Below are positions 18,237-25,980 of a stretch of 64,000 nucleotides of DNA, piece after piece; within the stretch, counting starts at the first letter, position 1, and every line of letters begins with the position of its first letter. A program made the position numbers and the translations under genes. The stretch spans positions 17,679-81,678 of the forward strand of contig DBQV01000040.1 of assembly GCA_002305755.1 (NCBI GenBank), given 5' to 3'. This DNA comes from Christensenella sp. UBA1385. GTDB lineage: Bacteria > Bacillota > Clostridia > Christensenellales > Aristaeellaceae. The notes beneath the pieces are model-generated. The model was not told the DNA's origin. It saw nothing but the letters and a program-made list of their open reading frames with translations, and ran no database searches.

Positions 18237-18743
18237 TCACATGCCTGCCGTGACCCGCACCGTGAAGGGATTCCCCCAGATGTAGTAGCTGACATACAGG
18301 TTGCGCACGGCGCTCTGGCGCGCCACTCTGCGGCTCAGGAGCACGCAGCGGATGTCCCGGCTGCCCCCGGCCGGCACCGTGATATCGGGGATCTCTCCCG
18401 ACGCGGAGCCGTCGGTGTAGCAGAGGACGTCATTGTCCGCCGGGGATACGTTCACCTCCGCCATGACAGCGGGCAGAAGGCCGCGGTTGCGCAGCGTGAC
18501 GGTGTAGATGATCAGCTCGTAGTTCTCCGCGCCGCCAAGGGAATCGCTCGAATACACCGTGCCGATCAGGCTGCCCGCGGCCGCGGCCTTCTTCAGCCGT
18601 TCAAACTCGGCGGCGTGATCCTCCGCGGGCAGCGTGAGCGGGCTGTGGGCGGTCATATCGAGCCGGGTGCCGACCAGGCCCCAGATCAGCAGCGCGCCCG
18701 CCGCCAGCATGAGGGTCAGCGCAGCCAGCGCCGCCCGTTTCAC
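18237..18743 (-). CDS. membrane-anchored extracytoplasmic protein, third gene of the motor operon
   Basis: A 168-residue protein with one N-terminal hydrophobic segment (MKRAALAALTLMLAAGALLIWGL), so it is either a signal anchor or a cleaved signal peptide. The remaining 140 residues are predicted outside and rich in beta-type sequence (YELIIYTVTLRNRG, ITVPAGGSRDIRCVLLSRR). No family is recognised. Its ATG overlaps the OmpA-like gene stop by 4 bp, so it is coupled to the MotA-like/OmpA-like pair. A partner of the stator complex outside the membrane is inferred only from position. Confidence 0.75.
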   Translation of the reverse strand: MKRAALAALTLMLAAGALLIWGLVGTRLDMTAHSPLTLPAEDHAAEFERLKKAAAAGSLIGTVYSSDSLGGAENYELIIYTVTLRNRGLLPAVMAEVNVSPADNDVLCYTDGSASGEIPDITVPAGGSRDIRCVLLSRRVARQSAVRNLYVSYYIWGNPFTVRVTAGM

Positions 18744-19741
18744 GGGTTCTCGCCCTGCTTGAGGATCTCGTTCATCCGCTCGATCATCTCGGTGTCCTTC
18801 AGGCGGAATTTCAGCTCCACACGGCGCGAGGCATCCATGTTCTCCGTACCGTCCGCATTGAAGATGCGGTCGGAATAGCTGCGGCCCTTAGCGGTGATGA
18901 TCCTTTCCAGCGTCGCCCGCTGCTGGTCGGTCAGGCCCGGCAGCTCCAGGCAGAAGGTCGCCACAGACAGCGCGCGCTCCTGTGAGAGCCCCAGGTTGAA
19001 GATATAGTCGCCCTTGGAATCCGTATGCCCCTCGATGATGATCTCGGCCACGAAGTCTATGTATTCGGGCCGCATCAGCACATCCAGATATACAGGGATC
19101 AGCCGCGCCAGCTGCTCGCGCCCGGCTGGAGCGATCACGTTGCGGCCGGATTCAAACAAAACCTGGCTGTCCAGCGTGATATCGCCTGTGGTCGGATCGG
19201 CCTTGGCGGAGAGCTTGGCCGCCGTCAGCGAAGCGCTCAGCTCCTGCACGATCTCGGTTCGCAGGCCCAGCAGATCATCCAGCTGGCGCTGCTGTGTGTT
19301 CAGCAGGTTTTCCATATCCACCAGCTTGGTTTCCTTCACCTCCAGCTGGCGCTGCTGCTGGGTGAGCTGCTGCTGCAGCAGGGACTGCTCCTGCTCCTTG
19401 GTGAGCAGCAGTGCCTGGGCCTCGTCCAGGTCCGCCTGCTGGCTGTCCAGCTTCAGCTGGATGGTCTTCAGCTCTTCTTCCTTGCCAACAAGCACCGTGC
19501 GGGCCTGATCCAGCTCTGTCTGCTGATCGTTGAGCAGCACGAGCGTCCTGTCCAGCTCGGTCTTCTGCGTCTCCAGCTCCTTCGTCTTGATGTCCAGCTG
19601 GGAGTAATACTGGTAAATGCTGAAAACGAGCGCCAGCATGATGACCAGCAGTACGGAGGACAGCATATCCGAAAAGGACGTCCAGTAGCTGCCGTTATCC
19701 TGGCGCCTGGTGCGCCTTTTTTTCTTCACGCTCAGCGACAT
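18740..19741 (-). CDS. MotB/ZorB-like OmpA-domain protein with long coiled coil
   Basis: A 333-residue protein. A basic cytoplasmic N-terminus is followed by one membrane segment (about 23-44) that starts with SD25MLSS. The Asp there corresponds to the ion-binding Asp of MotB/ZorB-type stator subunits. Residues about 45-165 are a continuous Gln/Leu/Glu-rich coiled coil. Residues about 185-330 are an OmpA-like peptidoglycan-binding domain with EGHTD (237-241) and LSQERA. This layout is that of the B subunit of a five-membrane-helix rotary motor that anchors to peptidoglycan. The long coiled-coil spacer is longer than I would expect in ZorB. It lies 3 nt after the MotA-like gene. Confidence 0.88.
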   Translation of the reverse strand: MSLSVKKKRRTRRQDNGSYWTSFSDMLSSVLLVIMLALVFSIYQYYSQLDIKTKELETQKTELDRTLVLLNDQQTELDQARTVLVGKEEELKTIQLKLDSQQADLDEAQALLLTKEQEQSLLQQQLTQQQRQLEVKETKLVDMENLLNTQQRQLDDLLGLRTEIVQELSASLTAAKLSAKADPTTGDITLDSQVLFESGRNVIAPAGREQLARLIPVYLDVLMRPEYIDFVAEIIIEGHTDSKGDYIFNLGLSQERALSVATFCLELPGLTDQQRATLERIITAKGRSYSDRIFNADGTENMDASRRVELKFRLKDTEMIERMNEILKQGENP

Positions 19742-19744
19742 GGC

Positions 19745-21271
19745 TCAAACCCTTTCGACCGTCTTCTGCCCCGCCTGTTCGATCGCCAGGTTCAGGGAGG
19801 CCGCCATCTCCGCCATGGTCTGCTGCATCTTGGAGATGGCAGCCAGATCCACAGGCTTTCCCGCCGTTTCCTGCGCCCTTGAGAATTCCTTCAGCTGTTT
19901 GCCCAGCTCCCCCATCATCTCATGCATGTTTTCCTCAAACATGCCCAGGGTGCGCGCAAGCCCTGTGGAAATATTCTCCACAAAGCCGGTGTAGGCTCCC
20001 GAAAGCTGTTTGGAAGCCGCGGTCATCTCCCCCGTCATCGCGCGGCTGCGCTCCATCATTTGGCTGCCCTGCTTGTCCACCGCATCCAGCACACGGCCGG
20101 ACCAGGCCGCGTAATCCTGCATCTGTCTGTCGATTTCGCTCTGGCTCTGCACGAGGCGGCTGTAGTAATGGCTCTGCTCGTTCATGCTCTCGTGCATGGA
20201 GGCGAGCATTGACTGCATGGATTCGGTCATCCGCAGGCCGCCCGCCTGGCTGCGGTCCAGCTCCGCGACGTAGCCCTCGAAGCGGCGCATCATATCCTGC
20301 GTCATGCCCTGCACGCCGGAGAGCCCCGAGAGGATCGTGTCCGCCGCGCCCATGGTGCGCTGCAGGGCCTCGTGGCCGACCGCCTGTGCCTGGTTGACGG
20401 CAGAAAGCGTCTGCGCCAGCTGGCCGAACTGCCCGCCCAGGGAAACGTTCATCTGGCGGACAAACTGATTGACGATATTCTCAAGCCCCTGCAGCTGGCC
20501 CTGCGTCTGCGCGGCAATAAAGCCGCTGATGCTCTGGCTGATGGGCACGAAGCTGCGCTCGATGGCCTGGCTTACCCCCTCCGAAAGGCTTCTGGTCAGG
20601 GCCTCATCCTGCCCCTCCAGCCGCGCCTTCACAAACACATTGTCGTCGACGGGCTTTTGCATCACCAGCTCCGCAAACGCGTCGTTGAACTCATCCATCG
20701 CCTTCAGGCCGCTGCCCTGCGCCGCGCGGAAAAGGATGTTGAAGGCCAGCGAGGCCGCCACGCCGGCAATGGAGGTGCCGTAGGCGAAAGTCATGCCCGC
20801 GATCATCGAGGAGATGCCCTGCATGGTGCTGTCCGCGCTGGAAATATCCAGATTGCCAAGCCCGCGCATCAGGCCGATGAAGGTGCCAAGAATGCCCAGC
20901 GAGGTCAGCAGACCCGGGATCACCTCCGCCAGCTGGAGATGAGCCCAGGAGGCGAACACATCCTCATCATTGATGTAGTCCTCCGTGTCGCAGCTGATGC
21001 CCTTCCGATCAAGATGGCGGGCGTTGCGCAGGAAACGCGCCCACTGTCCCTCCATGGGCTTGCCCAGAAACAGGGGCTCCTGCCAGGCCAGCTCCTGATC
21101 CTTGCCGGGCCGCATGAACTCAAGCGACCGGACCGCACGGCGGAACAGCGCCCCGCCCCGGCGGTAAGGAAAGACGCACTTGAGCAACCCTGTCAAAAAC
21201 ACAAGCAGGATCGTGGTATAGATAACGCCGTCTACCAGGCCGGCCGGTATCTTAGCAAAAATCTCTCTCAT
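19745..21271 (-). CDS. MotA/TolQ/ExbB (ZorA-like) proton-channel subunit with long cytoplasmic tail
   Basis: A 508-residue protein. Three membrane segments are visible, at about 15-36, 115-137 and 155-182. The block PGLLTSLGILGTFIGL is characteristic of the ZorA/MotA/ExbB channel family. Residues about 200-508 form a long, mostly helical cytoplasmic tail rich in Gln, Met and Ser with heptad-like spacing. Long tails of this kind are known in ZorA and set it apart from plain ExbB/TolQ. It is the first gene of a three-gene operon with a clear promoter at 21311-21339. No zorC, zorD or zorE neighbour exists, so I call it ZorA-like rather than Zorya. Confidence 0.88.
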   Translation of the reverse strand: MREIFAKIPAGLVDGVIYTTILLVFLTGLLKCVFPYRRGGALFRRAVRSLEFMRPGKDQELAWQEPLFLGKPMEGQWARFLRNARHLDRKGISCDTEDYINDEDVFASWAHLQLAEVIPGLLTSLGILGTFIGLMRGLGNLDISSADSTMQGISSMIAGMTFAYGTSIAGVAASLAFNILFRAAQGSGLKAMDEFNDAFAELVMQKPVDDNVFVKARLEGQDEALTRSLSEGVSQAIERSFVPISQSISGFIAAQTQGQLQGLENIVNQFVRQMNVSLGGQFGQLAQTLSAVNQAQAVGHEALQRTMGAADTILSGLSGVQGMTQDMMRRFEGYVAELDRSQAGGLRMTESMQSMLASMHESMNEQSHYYSRLVQSQSEIDRQMQDYAAWSGRVLDAVDKQGSQMMERSRAMTGEMTAASKQLSGAYTGFVENISTGLARTLGMFEENMHEMMGELGKQLKEFSRAQETAGKPVDLAAISKMQQTMAEMAASLNLAIEQAGQKTVERV

Positions 21272-21310
21272 CGTACTTCACCTCGAACTCCATACAGGGA
21301 TTCACACAAC

Positions 21311-21339
21311 ATTGTAATGATTATTTATCAATAATGCAA
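21311..21339 (-). promoter_or_regulatory. promoter of the MotA-like/OmpA-like operon
   Basis: On the minus strand, TTGCAT (21334-21339), a 17-bp spacer and TACAAT (21311-21316). It lies back to back with the trmO promoter. Confidence 0.75.
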
Positions 21340-21365
21340 CAAATACGAAAAGATTAGCCCGAATG

Positions 21366-21394
21366 TTGCAAATCAGACACATTTTTCATACACT
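21366..21394 (+). promoter_or_regulatory. trmO promoter
   Basis: TTGCAA (21366-21371), a 17-bp spacer and TACACT (21389-21394), 45 bp before the trmO start. Confidence 0.65.
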
Positions 21395-21438
21395 GACCTG
21401 CGCGCAGCGCAAGCATATCCGCGCAGTGAGGAGAGGCT

Positions 21439-22113
21439 ATGAACATAGAGCCCATCGCCCATATCCGCAGCGACTTCCCAACCAAGTTCGGCATCCCCAG
21501 GCAAAGCGGCCTGGCAGAAGGGCTGGAGGCGCTGATACTGCCCGAGCCTGCCTGCGCGATGGCGGAGGCCTGGCGAGGCATCGGGGGCTTCAGCCACCTC
21601 TGGCTGATCTGGGGCTTTTCCGGAAATGAGGGCAGGGGCTGGTCGCCCACGGTAAGGCCGCCGCGCCTTGGCGGTGACAGACGGATGGGGGTATTTGCCA
21701 CACGCTCCACCTTCCGTCCCAACGGGCTGGGCCTCAGCTGCGTCAGGCTGCTCGAAGTGTGCCAGGGCAAGGGGGGCATCTCGCTCAGGGTCGGCGGGGC
21801 CGATCTGATGGACGGCACGCCCATTTACGACATCAAGCCTTATATATCCTATTCGGATGCCCGACCCGAGGCGGCGCAGGGCTTTGTGGACAGCGAAGAG
21901 TGGACGGATCTGAAGGTGGAAGACCCGCAGAGGCTGCTGCTCTCCCTGCCCGAAGAAAAGCGCGCCGGCCTGCTGCAGGTGCTTTCCCAGGATCCTCGCC
22001 CGGCCTATCAGCACCGGCCCGAGCGCATTTACGGCTTTGGCTTTGGCGGCTTCGATGTGCGCTTCCGCGTGGATGGCGGCGTGCTGACGCTGGTAGAGCT
22101 GGTGCGGCTCTGA
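21439..22113 (+). CDS. trmO: tRNA (N6-threonylcarbamoyladenosine-37-N6)-methyltransferase
   Basis: A 224-residue TsaA/TrmO (YaeB) family enzyme that methylates t6A37 in tRNA-Thr. The family blocks GIPRQSGL, GFSHLWLIW, the RSTFRPNGLGLS SAM-binding segment and PIYDIKPYI are all present. A C-terminal domain (ERIYGFGFGGFDVRFRV) is also present. A GAGGAGAGG ribosome site precedes the ATG. Confidence 0.93.
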   Translation: MNIEPIAHIRSDFPTKFGIPRQSGLAEGLEALILPEPACAMAEAWRGIGGFSHLWLIWGFSGNEGRGWSPTVRPPRLGGDRRMGVFATRSTFRPNGLGLSCVRLLEVCQGKGGISLRVGGADLMDGTPIYDIKPYISYSDARPEAAQGFVDSEEWTDLKVEDPQRLLLSLPEEKRAGLLQVLSQDPRPAYQHRPERIYGFGFGGFDVRFRVDGGVLTLVELVRL

Positions 22114-22140
22114 CGCGGCGGTGTTGCACTTCGCCAGCTG

Positions 22141-22149
22141 TGGTATAAT
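22141..22149 (+). promoter_or_regulatory. smpB extended -10
   Basis: TG-G-TATAAT extended -10 (22141-22149), 24 bp before the smpB start. No good -35 is seen. Confidence 0.55.
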
Positions 22150-22172
22150 ATCAGTGCAGGGAGGGATGGCAG

Positions 22173-22643
22173 ATGGCTAAGACAAAGGGGATCAAGCCGG
22201 TTGCGCAGAACCGCCGCGCGCGCCATGACTTCTTTGTGGAAGAGAGCGTGGAGTGCGGCATCGCGCTGCACGGTACGGAGGTCAAGTCCATGCGGCAGGG
22301 CAAAGTGAACCTGAAGGAGAGCTATGCCCAGATCCGAGACGGCGAGGTGCTGGTACAGAGTATGCACATCAGCCCCTACGAGCAGGGCAGCATCTTCAAC
22401 GCCGACCCGATGCGGCCCAAAAAGCTGCTGCTGCACAAAGCGGAGATCCGCAAACTGAAGGCGCAGGTGCAGCAGAAGGGCTACACGCTGATCCCGCTGT
22501 CGGTGTACCTGAAGGACGGCCTGATGAAGCTGGAATTAGGGGTCTGCCGCGGCAAGCAGCTGCACGACAAGCGGGACGATATGGCCAGCCGCGACGCCAA
22601 GCGTGACATGGAGCGTGCCATGCGGAATCAGTCCAAGGAATAG
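22173..22643 (+). CDS. smpB: SsrA-binding protein
   Basis: A 156-residue protein that binds tmRNA and brings it to stalled ribosomes. It shows the N-terminal [18 protein letters not shown], the central [14 protein letters not shown] and ISPYEQG blocks, and a basic C-terminal tail that inserts in the ribosome channel. It lies 48 bp upstream of ssrA, the usual arrangement in Firmicutes. An AGGGAGGG site precedes the ATG. Confidence 0.97.
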   Translation: MAKTKGIKPVAQNRRARHDFFVEESVECGIALHGTEVKSMRQGKVNLKESYAQIRDGEVLVQSMHISPYEQGSIFNADPMRPKKLLLHKAEIRKLKAQVQQKGYTLIPLSVYLKDGLMKLELGVCRGKQLHDKRDDMASRDAKRDMERAMRNQSKE

Positions 22644-22670
22644 GCGGGATGGATTGCACGCGCTGTCCGT

Positions 22671-22678
22671 GCTATAAT
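22671..22678 (+). promoter_or_regulatory. ssrA -10 element
   Basis: TATAAT (22673-22678) preceded by TGC gives an extended -10, 13 bp before the tmRNA 5' end. Confidence 0.6.
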
Positions 22679-22691
22679 AGACAGGCACCAT

Positions 22692-23043
22692 GGGGATGTA
22701 CTGGTTTCGACGGGGATCGTCGGGTGTATGGTAAGCGAGCTGCGGCCCCTGTACCGCATAACAACGGGGAACAAAAATAACTGACAACAATCAGCAATTA
22801 GCTTTCGCGGCTTAATGCCGCGTCGTCGGCCCCAAGCGCTCACGGCTTGAGCTCACCGGCGTCATTGATGTGAGGAACAGGACCGCCAAAGCTTTGAGGC
22901 GGATCCGGTAAAATGAAGCTACCGAGCCCGGCAGCCTGCCTCCGCGGCGGCCGAACAAGGGAAATCCAAAAGCGAGGCTCCGCTCGGAGAAAACCATAGG
23001 TCTGAATCTTCGGACAGGGGTTCGATTCCCCTCATCTCCACCA
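22692..23043 (+). ncRNA. ssrA: transfer-messenger RNA
   Basis: A one-piece tmRNA. The 5' GGGGATG and 3' CATCTCC form the acceptor stem, with an encoded CCA. The 3' T-arm is GGGGTTCGATTCCCC. The tag reading frame at 22783-22815 gives DNNQQLAFAA and a TAA stop, preceded by the tRNA-borne alanine. The resume codon (GAC) is my reading and could be off by one codon. It sits directly after smpB. Its 3' end borders the phage-remnant island. Confidence 0.97.
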
Positions 23044-23044
23044 C

Positions 23045-23082
23045 AAAACCGCCAGAGAGCTCAAGGGTTCTCAGGCGGTTTT
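23045..23082 (+). terminator. tmRNA terminator
   Basis: AAAACCGCC / GGCGGTTTT outer stem with an inner GAG/CTC pairing, starting 2 nt after the encoded CCA. Confidence 0.88.
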
Positions 23083-23175
23083 CATTATTAATACCACGTA
23101 AAATGCCACGTTGCATAGTTCTATTGAGCGGAAACGGCGTTCAACATTGTGAATATCCAATAGAGGAATGAGAAA

Positions 23176-23210
23176 ATTCGCCCGCCCAGCATGAAGCTAA
23201 GCGGGCGAAT
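23176..23210 (-). terminator. terminator closing the island
   Basis: ATTCGCCCGC / GCGGGCGAAT perfect 10-bp stem, followed by TTTTCTC on the minus strand, 8 bp after the small ORF that ends at 23219. Confidence 0.75.
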
Positions 23211-23218
23211 CAATAAGC

Positions 23219-23374
23219 TTATTCAGTTTCGTCCGCCTCTTCGGGCGGCTTCTCAGGCGGGAGCTTCAGGCCAAGCTCGATCATCTTGTGGTCAAGGTCC
23301 TGCCACGCGGCCAAGACGGCCTGCCGAATGCTTTCTTTATCAACGTGCAGGTTTTTCTCGTCCATCCAATCCAT
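23219..23374 (-). CDS. small ORF, probable 3' remnant of a mobile-element gene
   Basis: An open frame of 51 residues (MDWMDEKNLHVDKESIRQ..., ending in PPEKPPEEADETE). It has higher GC than the HIT gene it overlaps by 35 bp in another frame. A stop codon lies nine codons before the ATG. A solid terminator follows, so this was once the end of a real transcript. I do not recognise the family. Given the phage pieces nearby, it is likely the tail end of a prophage gene rather than an intact gene. Confidence 0.35.
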   Translation of the reverse strand: MDWMDEKNLHVDKESIRQAVLAAWQDLDHKMIELGLKLPPEKPPEEADETE

Positions 23375-23837
23375 CACCTGATTCCAGCCATTCTTTTAGT
23401 CGAATAAACACTTCTTTCTTATCTTTATCAGGTATTACCCCGCTCTTATTCAACGCATAATGATGACCAAACTCGCTATCAATATAAGTACTCTCATTAA
23501 GCTTTACGGGCTTATCATATCTTGGCCGTACATGAACATGGAGATGAGGATTTGGCGCTGATTTTTTATAGAAACTATTCATCAAACAGCTCCAATTACA
23601 TAGAGTTGCTCCTAAAACGGCCTTTAAGCATGCTTCCATTTCGACAACCAGATTGAGAAGCTCGCCCCATTCATCATTTGTTAGCTCTGACAACGTATTA
23701 CAATGACGCTTCAAAACCAATATACACCGTCCAATATAATCCTGTTCATCTGAAAGGAAAACAGACCATGATTTACTTTCGTACACCTGAAACTGTTTGT
23801 CTTCTTCAGATAGGTTGCACCAATCACAAGTATCCAT
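23340..23837 (-). CDS. HIT family (histidine triad) protein
   Basis: A 165-residue nucleotide-binding hydrolase/transferase-type protein with the triad as HLHVHVRPR at about residues 117-125. The N-terminus has a C-x-x-C pair (CDWC) common in HIT proteins. It is AT-richer than the core genes around it and so probably acquired. The last 11 or so codons (after WLESG) run into GC-richer sequence shared, out of frame, with the small ORF. The native C-terminus may therefore be replaced by read-through into a deletion junction. Confidence 0.8.
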   Translation of the reverse strand: MDTCDWCNLSEEDKQFQVYESKSWSVFLSDEQDYIGRCILVLKRHCNTLSELTNDEWGELLNLVVEMEACLKAVLGATLCNWSCLMNSFYKKSAPNPHLHVHVRPRYDKPVKLNESTYIDSEFGHHYALNKSGVIPDKDKKEVFIRLKEWLESGDGLDGREKPAR

Positions 23838-23860
23838 TCTTTTCCCTTACAAATTTAAAT

Positions 23861-25150
23861 CTATCCTTGCAGACAGTTTTCGTCCAACAGAAAATCAATG
23901 AGTCCAATCCGGAGAATACCATGCTCATCCGTCCAGCGTTTTCCGTACGATTTGGAAACGACCATTTTCTGAAAAGAATCGTTCACAGCTTTCAGAGAGC
24001 GCAGCTCGTTCTCTTGCTTTTGTGTGTCGTCCATACTCAGCGCAGACTGAATATAAGCCATTTTGGTTCCCTCTCTGGCAATAAAATCTATTTCCAAGGA
24101 TTTCTGTGCGCGTTTACCGTCAGGCTTGGACTCTGTAACGGTTACAACACCTACATCCACCTGATAGCCGCGGATGCGCAATTCATTGTACAGAAGGTTC
24201 TCCATGATGTGGGTTTCTTCCTGCTGGCGAAGACCCAGGCGAATATTGCGCAGGCCGACATCCGTGCAGTAGTATTTTGAGGGATATTCAAAGTAACGCT
24301 TTCCTTTCACATTATAGCGCTCAGCCTTTGAAAACAGAAAGCTGTCCGTCAGATAGGTAAGATAGCTGCTGATGGTTTCCGAGTTCGTCTTTTCTGTTTT
24401 ATGGCTGTTGACCGTACGGGCAATTTTACTGGCATTGGTCAGAGAACCGACCGATGAACACAGACTGGTTGTCAATTCCCGCAAGACCTGCGGCAGACCG
24501 ATCGAGTAGCGTTCCTCAATATCTTTTAAATAGATTTCTTCAAACAACTCATTGAGATATTGAAACTTCTCGTTATCTGATTCAAGCCGCAGAAGATAGG
24601 GCATTCCGCCGTATGTCATATACTCGTTGTAAGCATCTGTCTTATCCAAGCCGGACGCCTCATAAAATTCGCCGAAGGATAGCGGATAGAGTTGAACGAC
24701 ATCGCCTCTGCCACGAAATTCGGTCATGATATCCTTGGAAAGCAATTTTGAATTGCTCCCGGTCACATATACATCTACATTTTTCAGATGCAGCAAGCCG
24801 TTCAACACGCTGTAGAGACGGGGAGGGGTCTCTGTGTCTTTAAGCTCCGCCTTTGATATCGCATATTGAACCTCGTCTAGCAGCAGGTAATACTTCTGTC
24901 CCTTGTCAGTGCATATATTCCGCACATGCTCTGACAGAGTATCCGGAGACCGGAAGCGAGCATTTTGATCGTCATCCAGCGCAATGGCAATCACATGCTC
25001 CTCATTCACGCCTTTGTTTATCAGGTGCTCTTTGAACAATTCGAACAATAGGGTGCTTTTACCGCAGCGACGAATGCCGGTGATGATTTTGATTCTGCCG
25101 TTCCACTGCTTCTTGATTAATTGATTCAAGTATCTTTCACGCTTTATCAT
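23861..25150 (-). CDS. AAA ATPase with C-terminal DUF4143 domain
   Basis: A 429-residue protein. The N-terminal P-loop is GIRRCGKST, with K31. Walker B is YYLLLDEVQ, and a sensor-like VYVTGSNS follows. The C-terminal DUF4143 region contains LEIDFIAREGTKMAYIQ, a PD-(D/E)xK-like nuclease core in which the last catalytic residue position reads Q. Proteins of this type are abundant in gut Clostridia and often mobile. The function is not established. The promoter region carries two copies of a long palindrome, so tight local control is likely. The gene is AT-richer than its flanks. Confidence 0.85.
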   Translation of the reverse strand: MIKRERYLNQLIKKQWNGRIKIITGIRRCGKSTLLFELFKEHLINKGVNEEHVIAIALDDDQNARFRSPDTLSEHVRNICTDKGQKYYLLLDEVQYAISKAELKDTETPPRLYSVLNGLLHLKNVDVYVTGSNSKLLSKDIMTEFRGRGDVVQLYPLSFGEFYEASGLDKTDAYNEYMTYGGMPYLLRLESDNEKFQYLNELFEEIYLKDIEERYSIGLPQVLRELTTSLCSSVGSLTNASKIARTVNSHKTEKTNSETISSYLTYLTDSFLFSKAERYNVKGKRYFEYPSKYYCTDVGLRNIRLGLRQQEETHIMENLLYNELRIRGYQVDVGVVTVTESKPDGKRAQKSLEIDFIAREGTKMAYIQSALSMDDTQKQENELRSLKAVNDSFQKMVVSKSYGKRWTDEHGILRIGLIDFLLDENCLQG

Positions 25151-25168
25151 ATTTTCACCCGCTTTTAA

Positions 25169-25246
25169 GTCGACATGTCGACCAAATTCCGATAATCATC
25201 ATAGCAGACTTGCTGCCGTAAATCAAGTCGACATGTCGACTTGATT
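25169..25246 (-). promoter_or_regulatory. two palindromic operator-like repeats around the DUF4143 gene promoter
   Basis: GTCGACATGTCGAC occurs at 25169-25182 and at 25227-25240. The second copy extends to a perfect 26-bp palindrome (25221-25246). On the minus strand both copies are preceded by ATCGGAAT, making a direct repeat of about 25 bp with 58-bp spacing. Between them lies a promoter, TTGATT-17-TATGAT, whose -35 overlaps the upstream palindrome. The downstream copy sits just before the ribosome site region. This looks like a repressor-operator pair. Confidence 0.6.
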
Positions 25247-25270
25247 CCGATATGACATCAGCATCATCCG

Positions 25271-25426
25271 TTACAAATACCGCCAATTCGGCCTTATGAC
25301 AACCTTCGTCACCGTCCCGGACCAAGAGACGGCGTTCGCGCCGGGCATAAGCACCGGGAAGTCGACAGACATGTGGTCGTTCATCAGGTTGCTGCCTGCA
25401 TAGCACCGGTTAAATCCGCAGCTACA
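25271..25426 (-). pseudogene. phage tail protein C-terminal remnant
   Basis: An open frame on the minus strand ending at 25271 reads ...SNLMNDHMSVDFPVL, MPGANAVSWSGTVTKVV and IRPNWRYL. A V/ISW-x-G-x-VTKV...PxWRYL ending is typical of siphovirus distal-tail / tail-component proteins. Only about 50 residues are left, with no start codon context. It is out of frame with the next fragment upstream, so it is a deletion relic of a prophage tail module. Confidence 0.55.
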
Positions 25427-25617
25427 GAAAGGACAATATTATCTATTCCAAGTGTAAGCGTACCGCTTTGAAATTCCTTCACGATTTCTGCGGCACCGTC
25501 GTCCGCATAGAGAGTGGCTTCTGCCAATTCTATGGAAAGTTCTGCCGTCATTGCCTTTGCCAAAGATACCGGGATCCATATATCGTTTAGAGATGATTTA
25601 GCATTACGCCATCGCGC
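25384..25617 (-). pseudogene. phage major tail protein fragment
   Basis: A 77-codon open frame without a plausible start. It contains SLAKAMTAELSIELAEATLYADDG and EIVKEFQSGTLTLGIDNI, then VAADLTGA. The combination LYADD...EF-x-SGTLTLG-x-D...VAADLTGA resembles the core of phage major tail (phi13-like) proteins. It is truncated at both ends and ends at 25384, where it overlaps the other tail fragment in a different frame. Confidence 0.55.
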
Positions 25618-25746
25618 TCACGATGCTATCATTTGCGGCATTTCCTCAAGCTCTGCATTGAGCGTTTGGATAGCATCAATACTTTGTTCAAAGGCCGAGC
25701 ACACCTGATCGCTCTGCAACCAGATCATGCCCGCAGGCAAACAAAA

Positions 25747-25774
25747 AGCCGCCATCTGCCGGAAGATGACGGCT
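25747..25774 (-). terminator. probable terminator of the copper operon
   Basis: AGCCGTCATCT / AGATGGCGGCT stem followed by TTTTTG on the minus strand. It is about 205 bp past copZ. Between them (25775-25980) I see no gene, only an 8-bp inverted pair ATACACTC/GAGTGTAT. Confidence 0.65.
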
Positions 25775-25980
25775 AAGAAAACAGGCGCTTGAAGAATGAA
25801 CCGGTTGGGGCGATATGACCGTTGGGTCTGAGCCGCAGCTTTTGCCCCCGTTCCTCTTCCCTCGGCGCCGGCCGCGGGATACACTCTTATCCTATTGCCC
25901 GGCAATCATCTTTCCCAGACTGGAGTGTATATCGGCAGCGCCTGAGCCCGATTGCTCCAGTGGCCAGGATCATTGGGAAT

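Noticed and set aside
18237..21271. Complete Zorya defence system
   Set aside because: Only the motor pair and a small unknown gene are present. No zorC, zorD (helicase) or zorE (HNH nuclease) flanks it.
25155..25406. 83-codon minus-strand open frame
   Set aside because: It spans the operator-like palindromes, and its sequence has no family resemblance. The phage-tail-like reading is in another frame.
25775..25980. Riboswitch or structured RNA after copZ (CCACTGG and an ATACACTC inverted pair caught the eye)
   Set aside because: The elements are not in the order of a cobalamin riboswitch or any other class I can name, and the position downstream of the operon argues against it.
23043..25980. 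Intact integrase or second attachment site for the tmRNA island
   Set aside because: No tyrosine or serine recombinase motif is found and I could not see a second copy of the tmRNA 3' end.
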